DNA of 56,887 nt from Nemertoderma westbladi (taxonomy: Eukaryota > Xenacoelomorpha > Nemertodermatida > Nemertodermatidae): contig JAUCBJ010005438.1 of the NCBI GenBank assembly GCA_032718475.1, forward strand, positions 1 through 56,887. The letters are read 5' to 3'. A program made the translations under genes and the position numbers. The notes beneath the pieces are model-generated. The model made no database searches. It worked only from the letters and a program-made list of their open reading frames with translations, and was not told where the DNA came from. Positions 1 to 9,657 of the stretch are shown in pieces (within the stretch, counting starts at the first letter, position 1; every line of letters begins with the position of its first letter).

Positions 1-20
1 CCGACCGACCGACCGACCGA
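1..20. repeat. (CCGA)n simple repeat
   Basis: Five perfect copies of the tetranucleotide CCGA lie at the window edge, inside the intron upstream of the first visible host exon. The true length is unknown because the window starts within it. Confidence 0.9.
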
Positions 21-64
21 TAAAAATAAAAAAAATTTTTATGTAAAATATTTAATTGTTTCAG

Positions 65-351
65 TGAATTACTCCTAAGTGAGAAGGATGGGATTGAAGA
101 GAGCTACAATTCCGCTGGAATACTTTGCCAGTTAATTTCGGACGGTGAAGACAGATGGTCTGTTTCAGTTCCTTCTATGAGTGACGTCATGATGCGTATT
201 GAACAATCATTAAACAGATGGAACATAAATTCTCAGAGGAATATCAGTTATACTTCATTCACACCTATTATACGTCTACTAAGATTCTACAAATATCCAG
301 CCATCATTTATTGGGCTGTCTGGGCTATGACTAACTTATGTAATGTACATG
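65..351 (+). CDS. ZYG11/ZER1-family protein, penultimate coding exon
   Basis: ZYG11 and ZER1 proteins are substrate receptors of Cullin-2 ubiquitin ligases, with leucine-rich repeats followed by armadillo-like repeats that read N-terminal degrons. This exon encodes 95 residues of the C-terminal armadillo-like part. Seen motifs are SYNSAGILCQLIS, NISYTSFTPIIRLL and WAVWAMTNLC, which match the family's characteristic blocks. A polypyrimidine stretch and AG (63-64) precede the exon. It begins with the last base of a split codon and ends after one base of the next codon, at the donor G/GTAAGT (352). The frame is open throughout and continues exactly in the exon at 29900. Upstream exons lie outside the window. 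I cannot decide between the ZYG11 and ZER1 subfamilies. Confidence 0.85.
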
Positions 352-378
352 GTAAGTAATTATATATTATATTTAATA

Positions 379-441
379 GGGTTGATGCGCGAAAAAATTG
401 TTGGGCTAGAAACAATTGAATAAGGGGGAACAAGATGCTCT
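379..441 (+). repeat. Left terminal inverted repeat
   Basis: This pairs with 29750-29812 in inverted orientation with about 6 mismatches in 63 positions. It is cut off at 442, where the BEL-1 LTR begins. Confidence 0.85.
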
Positions 442-1456
442 TGTAAAAGCTTTTGCGGACATTAACAAGTCATTTTTACGCAATGCGCTGAATACTCTAA
501 AAAGGCCAAGAATTGTTCAGCTACGCGTCTGTCAGAAAATAAACTGAGATGACGAAATCTGCCAGCTGATTCTTTGTGTACGTGGAAGTTTCTTTGTTTG
601 GACATATTTCAGCCAATCAGAGCAATCTTCCCAGTTATGCCAATAGAGCCCTATGGAAAATGGCGTAATGCGGCAGTTTTTCTGAGAATCCTATTCCATT
701 CTGGATTTCAGACTTTGCCCAAGAACATGTGATGGCTAGAGTTATAAGAACGCAAATCTATTATCTTGTTTCATACTTACTTACCTACTCGACGCATCAC
801 ATATTTCACATACTGACTGTTCACCGCACTGTCTTAATGCTGTTTTATATTGTTGTTAATTGCTGTTTATATTAATATTTGGAGAATACCGATAAATAAT
901 CGTAAACCCCTCACCTTTCTTAATTACTGAGGTAAGCAGAAGGGTGTACCGGTAGCAAGTGCTACTCCAATTATAGTGGTTTTTGTGTGAATTAAATGCT
1001 ATTTCATAATCCCTATGTGTGTCAGTTGCAATCCTCCTTATATATGATCAAAATCAGTGTGCATTAGTGTGAAATAGTGTGAATGTTAATAAAGCATTTC
1101 CTAAAGAATGCGCTATTTACGAGATTCCATAGCCATCTAGTTGTGATTAGTGTAAGTCATAACTCTTTTTATACTTAAAGCGCCACGTCCCAAAGGTACT
1201 GTTAATATTTCCCCAAAAGTAAATATAGTTGTCGGCGATTATATAGTAGCGATCAATCGAATGATACAAAGTAGCCTACATTGCAATAACTTTCTCTGGA
1301 CCCGAATCCAGTCTCCAACACAGTGGGTCATACGCAGCGCACAGGCTGGCTTCGGTGGATGTAAATTCGGTAATTGGTAAGGGCAATAGTCGATTTATAA
1401 TTAAAAGGACATTTAAATTGGCAGGTTAAACTGCTAAAGGTCTAAAAGCACGAACA
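442..1456 (+). repeat. BEL-1 5' LTR
   Basis: It begins TGTAAAAGCTTTTGCGG and ends ...GCACGAACA, parallel to the BEL-2 LTR that starts TGTAAAGG and ends GCGCGAACA. At about 1015 bp it is shorter than the 1.19-kb BEL-2 LTR because of internal indels. It has no partner LTR in this window. Confidence 0.8.
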
Positions 1457-3087
1457 TTAATAGATTTTGTTTCTTTTATTGCTCAGTAGGCAATACACTA
1501 TTTTTTTATTGGTTTTTTATTGGGATTTTACTTATTTCTGTTGGCTTATTTATCTGTAAGTGTAATATTGAGCAGAAGGCGTGTAAGCCTGCTCAGATTG
1601 TAAAACTAACTTGTAGGCCGGATTGTTGTCTGATTGTTGTTAGGTCTGAGGCGATTACAGTGTATGTAGGTTGTCTGTCCGATAAATTGCTAGTTAGGAA
1701 GTGGAGGCATCCAGTGCTATAAGGTAAACGAAGGAATAAGTCGTACTACATAGTCTAGAACGCTTACTAACTAACCATTTCGGAGATTGCATATACTGTG
1801 GTTTATTTAGGCTTGACGGTAGTCTGCCAGCATTTGGTCTGTGTTTTATTTGAATAGTCTGTACGGGTTGCGTAATATTTATTATTCAGAGTTTATGCAA
1901 GTAATTTGCAACCTTCATGTCCCCAAGTTTATTCCTTACAGTAATTTATGCTTATTATGCATACTGTTTAAGTTAAATTAACCCCGGTACTACTTCAGGA
2001 CTGCTTGGCGTAGGACAGACTGGTAATTTAGTGCTCCAGTCACTCCAGCAGATACCGTGGTTATTTTGGCTTTCCCATACGGTATATTTAACTGCAAGTT
2101 ATATGTTGTATAAGTGCTAGTACCTAATCTAGGGTTTAGAGTACAGTGCTTTCCTGAAAGTAATTTAGTGCGTATGCAGTATATTTGTGTTGTATCATGG
2201 TTAATAGGTCCGTTAGCTATAGGCTTCGATAATTAATCTCAGGTATAGGACACTCTGGGTACATAACATAGTGCTTATAGTGAAGACTATAAGCCCTCAG
2301 ACGGTGGCATTTCCTTATCTGGACAACACAACTTACACTACTTTATTGGTTTCAAAATACTGTAATTCCCAGTCAGTCTGTAAGAACCAGAAATTCTAAC
2401 TCCTTGTTAGTCTGGTTCGTAAAACTCTTGTTAAATTACCCTAAAAAATTGTACGTGTAACTTGTTCCTTGTTTATTTAGAGATTGTGTAATATCAAACG
2501 GCAAACCTGTTACGTAAGTAATTTTTAGTGATAAGTAACTTAGTTAAGTAGAATTATCAGTATTTAGTGTCTAACAAGTAGCCCTCCACTGAGAGCGTCC
2601 AGCCTCTGTGTAGTGACTTCTTACTCAGAAATAATAACATTTATTTCAAATATTGACAAACCCATCACGGGTATATATATATATATTTATAAATTAACTC
2701 AATCAGATTTATAAATTAATCAATTAGGTCTTAATATCAGTTGAACCTACTGCTTAATATCAGTCATAAAGTAAAGGGAAACAATTCCTAAAAATTTGGA
2801 TAATCAGTTATTATCAAATTATTGACATTACTGGTGTTTACAGTAAACTTATTATATATTTATATAACTTAGGCTAAACTTATATACCCGTATTCTGTGA
2901 CTGATCTTAGTATGTAGTAACACTGTTATATATACTATAGGTGTATACCGGTATTCTAACACTCGATATATACTATGTTACATTGAGTAGCAATATTGGT
3001 AACTACGAGACTGACAGTTGATACTGATTTCCCCTAGACTTACTTTAACTGTTATTATCGTGATAGGCATTCAACTGTAAACAAATT
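1457..3087 (+). other. BEL-1 leader, no gene
   Basis: AT-rich untranslated leader homologous to 5926-7887 of BEL-2, including the TATACCGGTATT-type motifs near 2940-2960. It has one copy of the segment that is duplicated in BEL-2. No primer-binding site starting with TGG is recognisable right after the LTR. No ORF of note. Confidence 0.7.
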
Positions 3088-3563
3088 ATGTCTGACACAA
3101 GACAAACACTGTCAGATAGTCTCTTGGAAAAGACGATCTGTGACCCAGATCAAAGTACAGAAAGGCCCCGACCAAAGTGGAAGTCCCCTCCTACTGTAAG
3201 AAAAGCCATCCCTACAGTAGTTGTGTCGGACCCTAGGCTAGTGAAGCACCATGGGTCTATTATAGGCACTAGGGCTCAAGTTAAGCGAGACCAACCAACG
3301 GCTTTAAAATAGCAACAGTACCCGAACCGAGAAGTTATTTCTCAACTACGTAGTAACTCTAGTTCCGACACCGAAGACTTAACACCCGAGATTGGATCAA
3401 AGATATGGAAGAAGTGGTTTACCCTGACCCACTTTTGATTTTTCCTGGGACAATGCTCACTACTGTAGAGTACTTATAGCCGTAGAAGAACATCAAGCGG
3501 ACTGGATGAGAAATAAGAGATCGACCAGGGACAGTTACGCCAGATACCCACTGGAAGAACTAA
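3088..3563 (+). pseudogene. BEL-1 gag N-terminal fragment
   Basis: The frame starts MSDTRQTLSDSLLEKTICD and is plainly homologous to the BEL-2 gag start at 7888 (MSDTKQNLSDSLLD...). An in-frame TAG stops it at 3310-3312. Homology continues past the stop up to about 3563, matching the BEL-2 stretch that encodes EEHQIDWARSKRSTKDSY. The function of this N-terminal extension in BEL gag is unknown to me. It is truncated and cannot be functional. Confidence 0.75.
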
Positions 3564-3566
3564 CAA

Positions 3567-3902
3567 GTACAAGTACAAGCACAAGTTCAAGTACCAGTAC
3601 CAGTAACCGATACCAATAACTGATATTGATATTGTAATCGATATTGAAACCAATGTCATTGCATAGCGCAGCATATATAATAATAAATTTCTATAAGGTC
3701 ATTCTTGGTCCTGATTCTTAGTTCTTTGTATGAATAGAAACATAAAATTATGCTCATTTGAAAGAAATTTAATTCAGCATTTTTCATCCACAAGAACCGA
3801 ACATACAGACCTTTAAACTTTTCATTACTTTAACAATATAACTCAACCACCAGCATTATTCTCTGCCCACATCAACATATTATAATTTCCCCTTCTCCTA
3901 TG
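3567..3902. other. Low-complexity and AT-rich spacer, no gene
   Basis: The first 50 bases are degenerate ACAAGT/ACCAGT repeats. The rest is AT-rich unique sequence up to the 8-bp target duplication of the hAT MITE. Minus-strand frames here are short and have no recognisable domain. Confidence 0.6.
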
Positions 3903-3957
3903 ATAGAATACAGTGGCGGCGTTAGGGCCCCCGAACCCCCCGATCGGGAGGGGTCCC

Positions 3958-4093
3958 GAGCACGCAGGGGCCCCGAGCACGCTGGTGCCCCGAGCACGCA
4001 GGGACCCTGAGCACGCCGGGGTCCAGAGCACGCCGGGACCCCGAGCACGCCGGTGTCCAGGGCACGCCGGGGCCCCGAGCACACCAGGGCCCC
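3958..4093. repeat. 17-bp GC-rich minisatellite, 8 units
   Basis: Eight units in exact 17-bp register, each of the form GAGCACGCCGGGGCCCC with a few substitutions, inside the hAT MITE. They create long spurious open frames on both strands because the sequence is AT-poor. Confidence 0.9.
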
Positions 4094-4178
4094 ACATAGC
4101 CAATACTTCAATATGAGCCATGGCAACAGAGCCAGACCAAATGGGCTGGGTGAGTTAGGTATACTCAGGGGCGCGTCT

Positions 4179-4621
4179 GGGGGGGGGGGGGGGGGGGGTA
4201 TGGGGCTCGATTCCCCCCCCCCCCTCCCCCTCCAAACTGCATGGGCATGGCCTGTCTATTTGAGAACGTTTATTTGGGTATTGAATAGTTTAATTTTGAG
4301 CTTGGGTTGAACATAATTCGATGAAAGGCAGTGTTATAGTACTATTCGCTTTGTACGCGATTAAATCCAGATTTCCCACGACACAGAAACAAATCCCGGC
4401 TAAGGTGCGTTCGCTGAGGAGTGTTCTCAGCCTAGGCAGAGATAACTGGGGTGTTATTTCAAGAGGGAGTTATCTCAGTACACCCTCCCCCCCATCACCA
4501 CACACTGGGGGGGGGGGGGGGGGGGGGCATGCAGGAGCTCCTTTTTTCTTCTTCCTCGGGACCAATTTTGTTTGTTTAGAGGCCCTATTTTTTTTATGTC
4601 GGGGGGGGGGGGGGGGGGGGG
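4179..4621 (+). repeat. Three poly-G tracts (G20, G21, G21)
   Basis: Uninterrupted guanine runs lie at 4179-4198, 4507-4527 and 4601-4621, all on the plus strand, with a C-rich run at 4213-4231 shortly after the first. They could form G-quadruplexes, and the first could form a G/C hairpin with the C run. Exact lengths of such runs are error-prone in sequencing. Confidence 0.85.
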
Positions 4622-4652
4622 CACAGACCCTAACGCCGGCACTGATAGAATA

Positions 4653-4732
4653 ATTATTGTGTTACATCACCGACATGCCTTATCCACATTCATTGTACTT
4701 ACAATAGGAATAGTGTTACACACCACCATGTG
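4653..4732. other. Short spacer and BEL-2 5' target duplication
   Basis: AT-rich sequence between the hAT MITE and BEL-2. Its last five bases, ATGTG (4728-4732), repeat at 29606-29610 just after the BEL-2 3' LTR. Confidence 0.8.
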
Positions 4733-5925
4733 TGTAAAGGCTTTTGCGGAATTAGCTGGTTATTTTTCCCGCAAAGTACTCTGTAGGTGTTTTAGCGGAC
4801 ATAAAAAGCCGTTTCCTTACTGTACCGGTGTTTTAGTGGACATAAAAAGCCATTTCTTCTGTATGTGTACTTTAGCGGACATAACTAGCGATTTTATGTC
4901 GCAATACGCCAAAATACTCTTGATACAGTGTAAGTTCAGATGACGACATCTATCAGCTGATATGTCCACGTGTAACTTTTTCTTTGTTCTTTGTTCGGTC
5001 GACCAATCAGAGCGATTTTCATTTTATTTGTACAGAAACCTCCGGGAAATCGCGCAATGCATTATGGTTTATGTTTACCTTTTTTCCTGATGCCAGAACA
5101 TCGGCTGTGGAATTATTCTGTGTTTCAGACTTTAGCCAAACATTAGAACGGCTTTGATCATAGAAACGTATAACTGTTATCGCACCTCATATCACAAACC
5201 GACTGGTCAGACTCAAATGCTATACATACCTTTCACCGCATTGTTTTACTGCTATTTACTGTCGGTTATTAATTGTATCAGTTGATGGAATATTGTTATA
5301 TTTGGAGAATATCGATAAATAACCATAAAACCCCAATCTTCTTGATATACTGAAGGTTAGAGAGACCGGTTACATATAGCAATTGCGACTTACATTATAG
5401 TGGTTTTGGAGTGAATTGAATGCTATTTCATAGGCCCTACATGTGTCGGTTGCTGTTCTCCTTATATATGATTAAAATTAGTGAAGGTCGGCAGATCGGT
5501 GTGCAGCATTGTGCGGTAGTGTGCATGAGTGTGATAGATAACAAAGCATCTCCTAAAGAATGCGCTTTATACGTGAATCATTAGCCATCCTGTTGTGTTT
5601 AGTGTAAGTCATAACTCTGTTTACATACTTAGAGTGCCACGTCCTAAAGGAACTGTTAATATTTCCCGAAAGTGAATAATATTTGTCAGAGATTATATAT
5701 TAACGATCAATCGAATAGTACAGTAGGCCTACACCGCAATAAGGTCAGAGCTTCCGAATCCAGTCTCCCGGGTAAATCCAGTGGGTGAATGGTCGCGCAT
5801 AGGCTGGCTTCGGCTAATGTAGTTTTATGCGTATCAAATACTTGTCATAGGCTAAAGTCGATTTATAACCTAGAAGACACCTAAATTTGGCAGGTTAAAC
5901 TGCTAAAGGTCTAAAAGCGCGAACA
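4733..5925 (+). repeat. BEL-2 5' LTR
   Basis: 1193 bp, starting TGTAAAGGCTTTTG and ending GCGCGAACA. Compared with the 3' LTR I count about seven substitutions and three small indels, which means about 99.4% identity and a recent insertion. Four of the substitutions are CpG transitions. An open frame ending near 4943 is a shadow that recurs in the 3' LTR. Confidence 0.92.
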
Positions 5926-6368
5926 ATAACAGTTATATCTTCTGATTGCAGTGTAGGCAATAAATACAGTTTAATATTGTTCTGGTAAGAACAATAACAG
6001 TTGTAAAGTACCGGTCGACCGGTAACCAGTAGGCCTGACTGCCTAACCACCCGAACCGGTACTTACAGCAGTACAGGTACAGCAGTATTATTCGATTTTG
6101 ATAATTATATACCGGTAGGTCTTGATATTTAATCAGGGACTGCAGCCCTGGTTTTTTATTGGGATTTTACTTATTTCTGTCAGTTTTATTTATATGTAAG
6201 TTTATATTGAGCAGAAGACGTGTAAGCCTGCCCAGATTGTATAAATAATTTGTAGGCTGGACTGTTGTCTGACTGTTGTTAAGTCTGAAGAGATTGCAGT
6301 GTGTGTAGAGTGTATGTCCGATAAAGTACTAGTTAGGAACATGGGGGCTTCCAGTGCTGTAAGGTAAA

Positions 6369-6389
6369 TCCCCCCCCCCCCCCCCCCCC
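6369..6389. repeat. C21 homopolymer
   Basis: Uninterrupted cytosines between AGGTAAAT and GAAAGAATAAG. The homologous site in BEL-1 (near 1724) reads AGGTAAACGAAGGAATAAG without the run. Confidence 0.9.
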
Positions 6390-7513
6390 GAAAGAATAAG
6401 TCGTACTACTCGGTTAGAACGCATACTAACTAACCATTTCGGAGTCTGCATGTGCTGTGGTTTATTTAGGCTTGATAGTGGTCTGCCAGCGTTTGGTCTG
6501 TATTTTGTTTGTGTAGTCTGTACGGGTAGTGTAATATTTATTATTCAGAGTATATGCGATTATTCGCAACATTCACAACCCCAAGTTTATTCCTACAGTA
6601 ATTGTGCTTGTTATACATACCGTTATAGTTAAATTAACCCCGGTACTACATCAGGGCTGTTCGGCGTAGGTAAAGACTGGTGATTTTATGCTCTAGTCAC
6701 TCCGGCAGATACCGTGGTTCTTTTAGCTGTACAAGTATTTTTAACTGCTGGTTATTTGTTGTATAAGTACTTGTACCTAATTTAGGGTTTAGTGTACAGT
6801 GCTTTCCGAAGGTAATTAGTGTGTAGGCAGTATATTTGTGTTGTAAAGTGGTTAATAGGCACGTTGGCTCTGGTAGGCCGCGGTAATTAACTTCTAGGTA
6901 GGAACACTCCGTGTGCATAACGTAGTACTTATAGCGCTACGGCTATAAGTCGTCAGACGGTGGTATTTTTCCTATCTGGACAACGCAGTATATTTACTAC
7001 TGCTTTATTACTTTCAAATACCGTAGTATCCTGTCCGTTGTAATAACCAGAAATTCTAACCCCTTGTTAGGCTGGTTTGTAGACTTCTTGTAAAATTACC
7101 CCTCAAATTCGTACGTGTAATTTTTGTGTTTATTTAGAGATTGTAATCTCATCCCGTATTGTATATAATTTGTAGTAATAAGTAACTTAGGCAAGTATAA
7201 TTATTTGTTTTAGTGTCCAAAACAATAAGTAGCACTTCACTGAGAGCGTACAGCTTCTGTGTAGTGACTCCTTCCCAGAAATAATAACATTTATTTCAAA
7301 CATTGACAAAAACCCATTATACGGGTATATATATATTATAAATCAACTCAAACCGATTTATAAAATAGTAGGCCTGTCATACAACAATTAGGTCTTAATA
7401 TCAGTTGGACTACTGCTTAAATAACGGTAATAAAGTCAAGTAAAGTAACTAAGTAACCCTTAAAAATTCAGAAATTCAATTATTCTGAAATAATTGACAT
7501 ACCGGTATTTACA

Positions 7514-7763
7514 ATAGGCTTATTATATTTAATTCTATAAATTTGAGCTGAAATTATATACCGGTATTCTGTAATTAATTATAGTCTATAATTATACTTA
7601 TATATACTATAAGTGTGAGTTGTATACCGGTATTCACGATAGGCCTATTATATATTTATATATATTTGTGCTGAAATTATATACTGGTATTATGTGACAA
7701 ACCTAGTCTGTAATAATACTTATATATATACTATAAGTATATACCGGTACTCTAATATATTGT
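7514..7763 (+). repeat. 125-bp tandem duplication in BEL-2 leader
   Basis: Two diverged units begin at 7514 (ATAGGCTTATTATAT) and 7639 (ATAGGCCTATTATAT). Each carries GCTGAAATTATATAC, a CTGTAAT- or TAATAATACTTATATAT-type stretch and ACTATAAGT. BEL-1 has a single equivalent (about 2866-2960), so the duplication is specific to the BEL-2 lineage. Confidence 0.75.
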
Positions 7764-7887
7764 ATATATATCACGTTACATAGAGTAACGATATCAGTAA
7801 TTAATTACTAGGCTAACAGTTGATACTGAATTACTAAACTTGCTTTAACTGTAAGATAGCAGTAGGCATTCAACTGTACAAACAAAC

Positions 7888-9657
7888 ATGTCTGACACAA
7901 AGCAAAACCTGTCAGACAGTCTCCTAGACACAACCATCTGTGACCCAGATAGGAGTGCTGAACGTTTGAGACCGAAGTTCAACTCATCTCCTACTGTAAG
8001 AAAAGTCATCCCTCCAGTAATAGTATCAGACCCTAGGCTAGTCAAACACCGTAGGTCTATCATAGGCACTCGGGCTCAAGTCAAGCGGGACCAAGAAGCA
8101 GCTGTTAAACAGCAGCAACACTCTAGATGAGAACTTATTTCTCAGCGGCCCGACAACTCCAGTAGTTCGGATACTGTAGAGCTGACACCCGAACGCGGAG
8201 CAAAGATGGCAGATGCGGTTTATTCGGATCCCCTTCTCATCCTTCCTGCAGCCGTACTCACTAGGGTATTGATTGCGGTGGAGGAACACCAAATTGATTG
8301 GGCGAGAAGTAAGCGATCGACCAAGGATAGTTATGCGGGATACACAAGGGAGGAACTGAAGTCTATTGTCGAGTCGCAATGGAACTTCCCCGGACCCGGA
8401 CTCCCGTTTGTCTTATCGGAAGCTGCCTGGGAAGACATACACAGGATGGGAGTGACAAAAGACACTAGTGATCCAGCTGTGTGGAAGAGGTCGGCAGCAG
8501 GATATGTACAGGGATTCTTCAGCTCTTTGGAGCGATTAGAAGAACAACTGTTTCGACAACCCCAAGGACCTCAAGAGCAGGGAGAGCTGCTTTATCAAGT
8601 TCGAGAAAGAATTCTAAGAATCAGACTAATCCTATCGGCCTTTGAGGAGGCTTCGAAAAGAAGACAAGACACGTCGTTGCAAGTTGCCGTAAAGACTTGG
8701 TTCCAGCGGGTGGGTCTCAAGGTTCAAGGAACGGCCCAGTGGAAATCTCAGCTGGCTGAGCGCTCAACCCATGGAGAATCAACAGACGCTACCTTTTCTC
8801 AAGTGGAAAGCGAAGCGACAGCAGAGAAACCGCAAAAGAGGGACGCTATTGACATCTATCTGTCAGACTATCAACGATTTATAGGTGATGAAGAGTTGAG
8901 GAGACGGCTGGCTGGACTTCGCCCTATTAGTGAAGGAGCCAAGCTTGTGTTAGACGCAATAGATGCGGAAATGTTAGCTGCGAACCAAGCTAAATTTGAT
9001 GAAAGACTCCGCATCGCTAGGGTCCAAGAAGAACAAGTAAAGAAAAAACGTATAGAAGACAGAAAGACAGCGGCAGTGGCAGCGGCAGTGGCAGCGGCAG
9101 TGGCAGCGGCAGAAGCGGAAAGAAAAGCGGCCAAAGTGGAAAGAAAAGCGGCAGTGGCAGCGGCAGAAGCGGAAAGAAAAGCGGCAGAAGCGGAAAGAAA
9201 GGCAGTGGCAGAAGCAGAACGGAGAGCGTCTGAAGAGACCACCCAACTAGAGTTGGAAAATCTTCAAGAGAAGCAAGACTGCATAAATAAACAGTTAACA
9301 GCTAGTCAAATGCAGATGATAAGTCGATCTACTCCCAAAAGGCATGGATTTACATCATCTGATGAAGGCGATACCACCGATCCTGAAGGCGGAGGAAATA
9401 GATCTCGTCTAAGCAGGCGTAGAAGAATGCCCCACCATCAGAAATTGTCTGATTTGCCCCCAGCTGTTAGAAGGCAACTAGCTAGCACAGACTTAGGTAG
9501 TACAGAACCCACAGACCAAATTATTAGAATAGAAAGACTCCCTACTATAGTAGATGAGCCTGAAATAATTAGGCCTGTTCTCGAAGCCACCCCTTCGGTG
9601 ATAGAGACACCTGTACTCCCAGAACCTACCTCTGAATTTCTCTTTGCACAGCACTAA
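7888..9657 (+). pseudogene. BEL-2 gag, N-terminal part
   Basis: One frame of 590 codons starting MSDTKQNLSDSLLD and broken by a single TGA at 8128-8130. BEL-1 has CGA at this position, so the stop is a CpG transition. After the stop the frame runs to a TAA at 9655-9657. Residues encoded by about 9040-9240 form an alanine/glutamate/lysine-rich repeat (units such as AEAERKAA and VAAA) predicted to be helical or coiled coil. This resembles the coiled-coil N-terminal part of BEL gag polyproteins. Homology to known gag is expected to start further on, in the next frame, which means a frameshift near 9644-9657 separates the two halves. Confidence 0.8.

Larger units (their letters stand above)
442..3566 (+). 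mobile_element. BEL-1: diverged, 3'-truncated BEL/Pao copy
   Basis: The order LTR, long leader, start of gag matches BEL-2 (4733 onward) with many substitutions and indels. The copy ends abruptly about 360 bp into the region equivalent to BEL-2 gag at 8206, where an ACAAGT-type low-complexity stretch begins. No matching 3' half or 3' LTR was found in the window. It inserted at the inner edge of the left TIR. It provides an outgroup for dating lesions in BEL-2: at the equivalent of the BEL-2 TGA stop it reads CGA (3328-3330). Confidence 0.85.
3911..4644. mobile_element. hAT-type MITE with G20-21 tracts
   Basis: Terminal inverted repeats: the left end starts CAGTGGCGGCGTTAGGG, and the right end read on the minus strand starts CAGTGCCGGCGTTAGGG (one mismatch in 17). 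An 8-bp direct repeat ATAGAATA flanks it (3903-3910 and 4645-4652), which is the hallmark target duplication of the hAT superfamily. The CAGTGGCG start is also common for hAT ends. The 734-bp interior has no transposase. It holds a 17-bp GC-rich minisatellite and three long guanine runs. Open frames across it are proline/glycine/arginine artefacts of the repeats. Confidence 0.85.
5926..7887 (+). other. BEL-2 leader, no gene
   Basis: A 1.96-kb untranslated leader, very long for an LTR element. It has a C21 run at 6369-6389 that is absent from BEL-1, many ACCGGT-containing motifs, and a 125-bp tandem duplication near its 3' end. I could not find a convincing primer-binding site: no TGG-starting sequence lies just after the LTR. 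Confidence 0.7.

Noticed and set aside
4166-4198. A second hAT-like end (CAGGGGCGCGTCTGGGGG) nested in the MITE
   Set aside because: I found no inverted partner or target duplication.
3843-4310. Overlapping proline/glycine/arginine-rich frames on both strands
   Set aside because: They come from the 17-bp GC-rich minisatellite and G runs of the hAT MITE.
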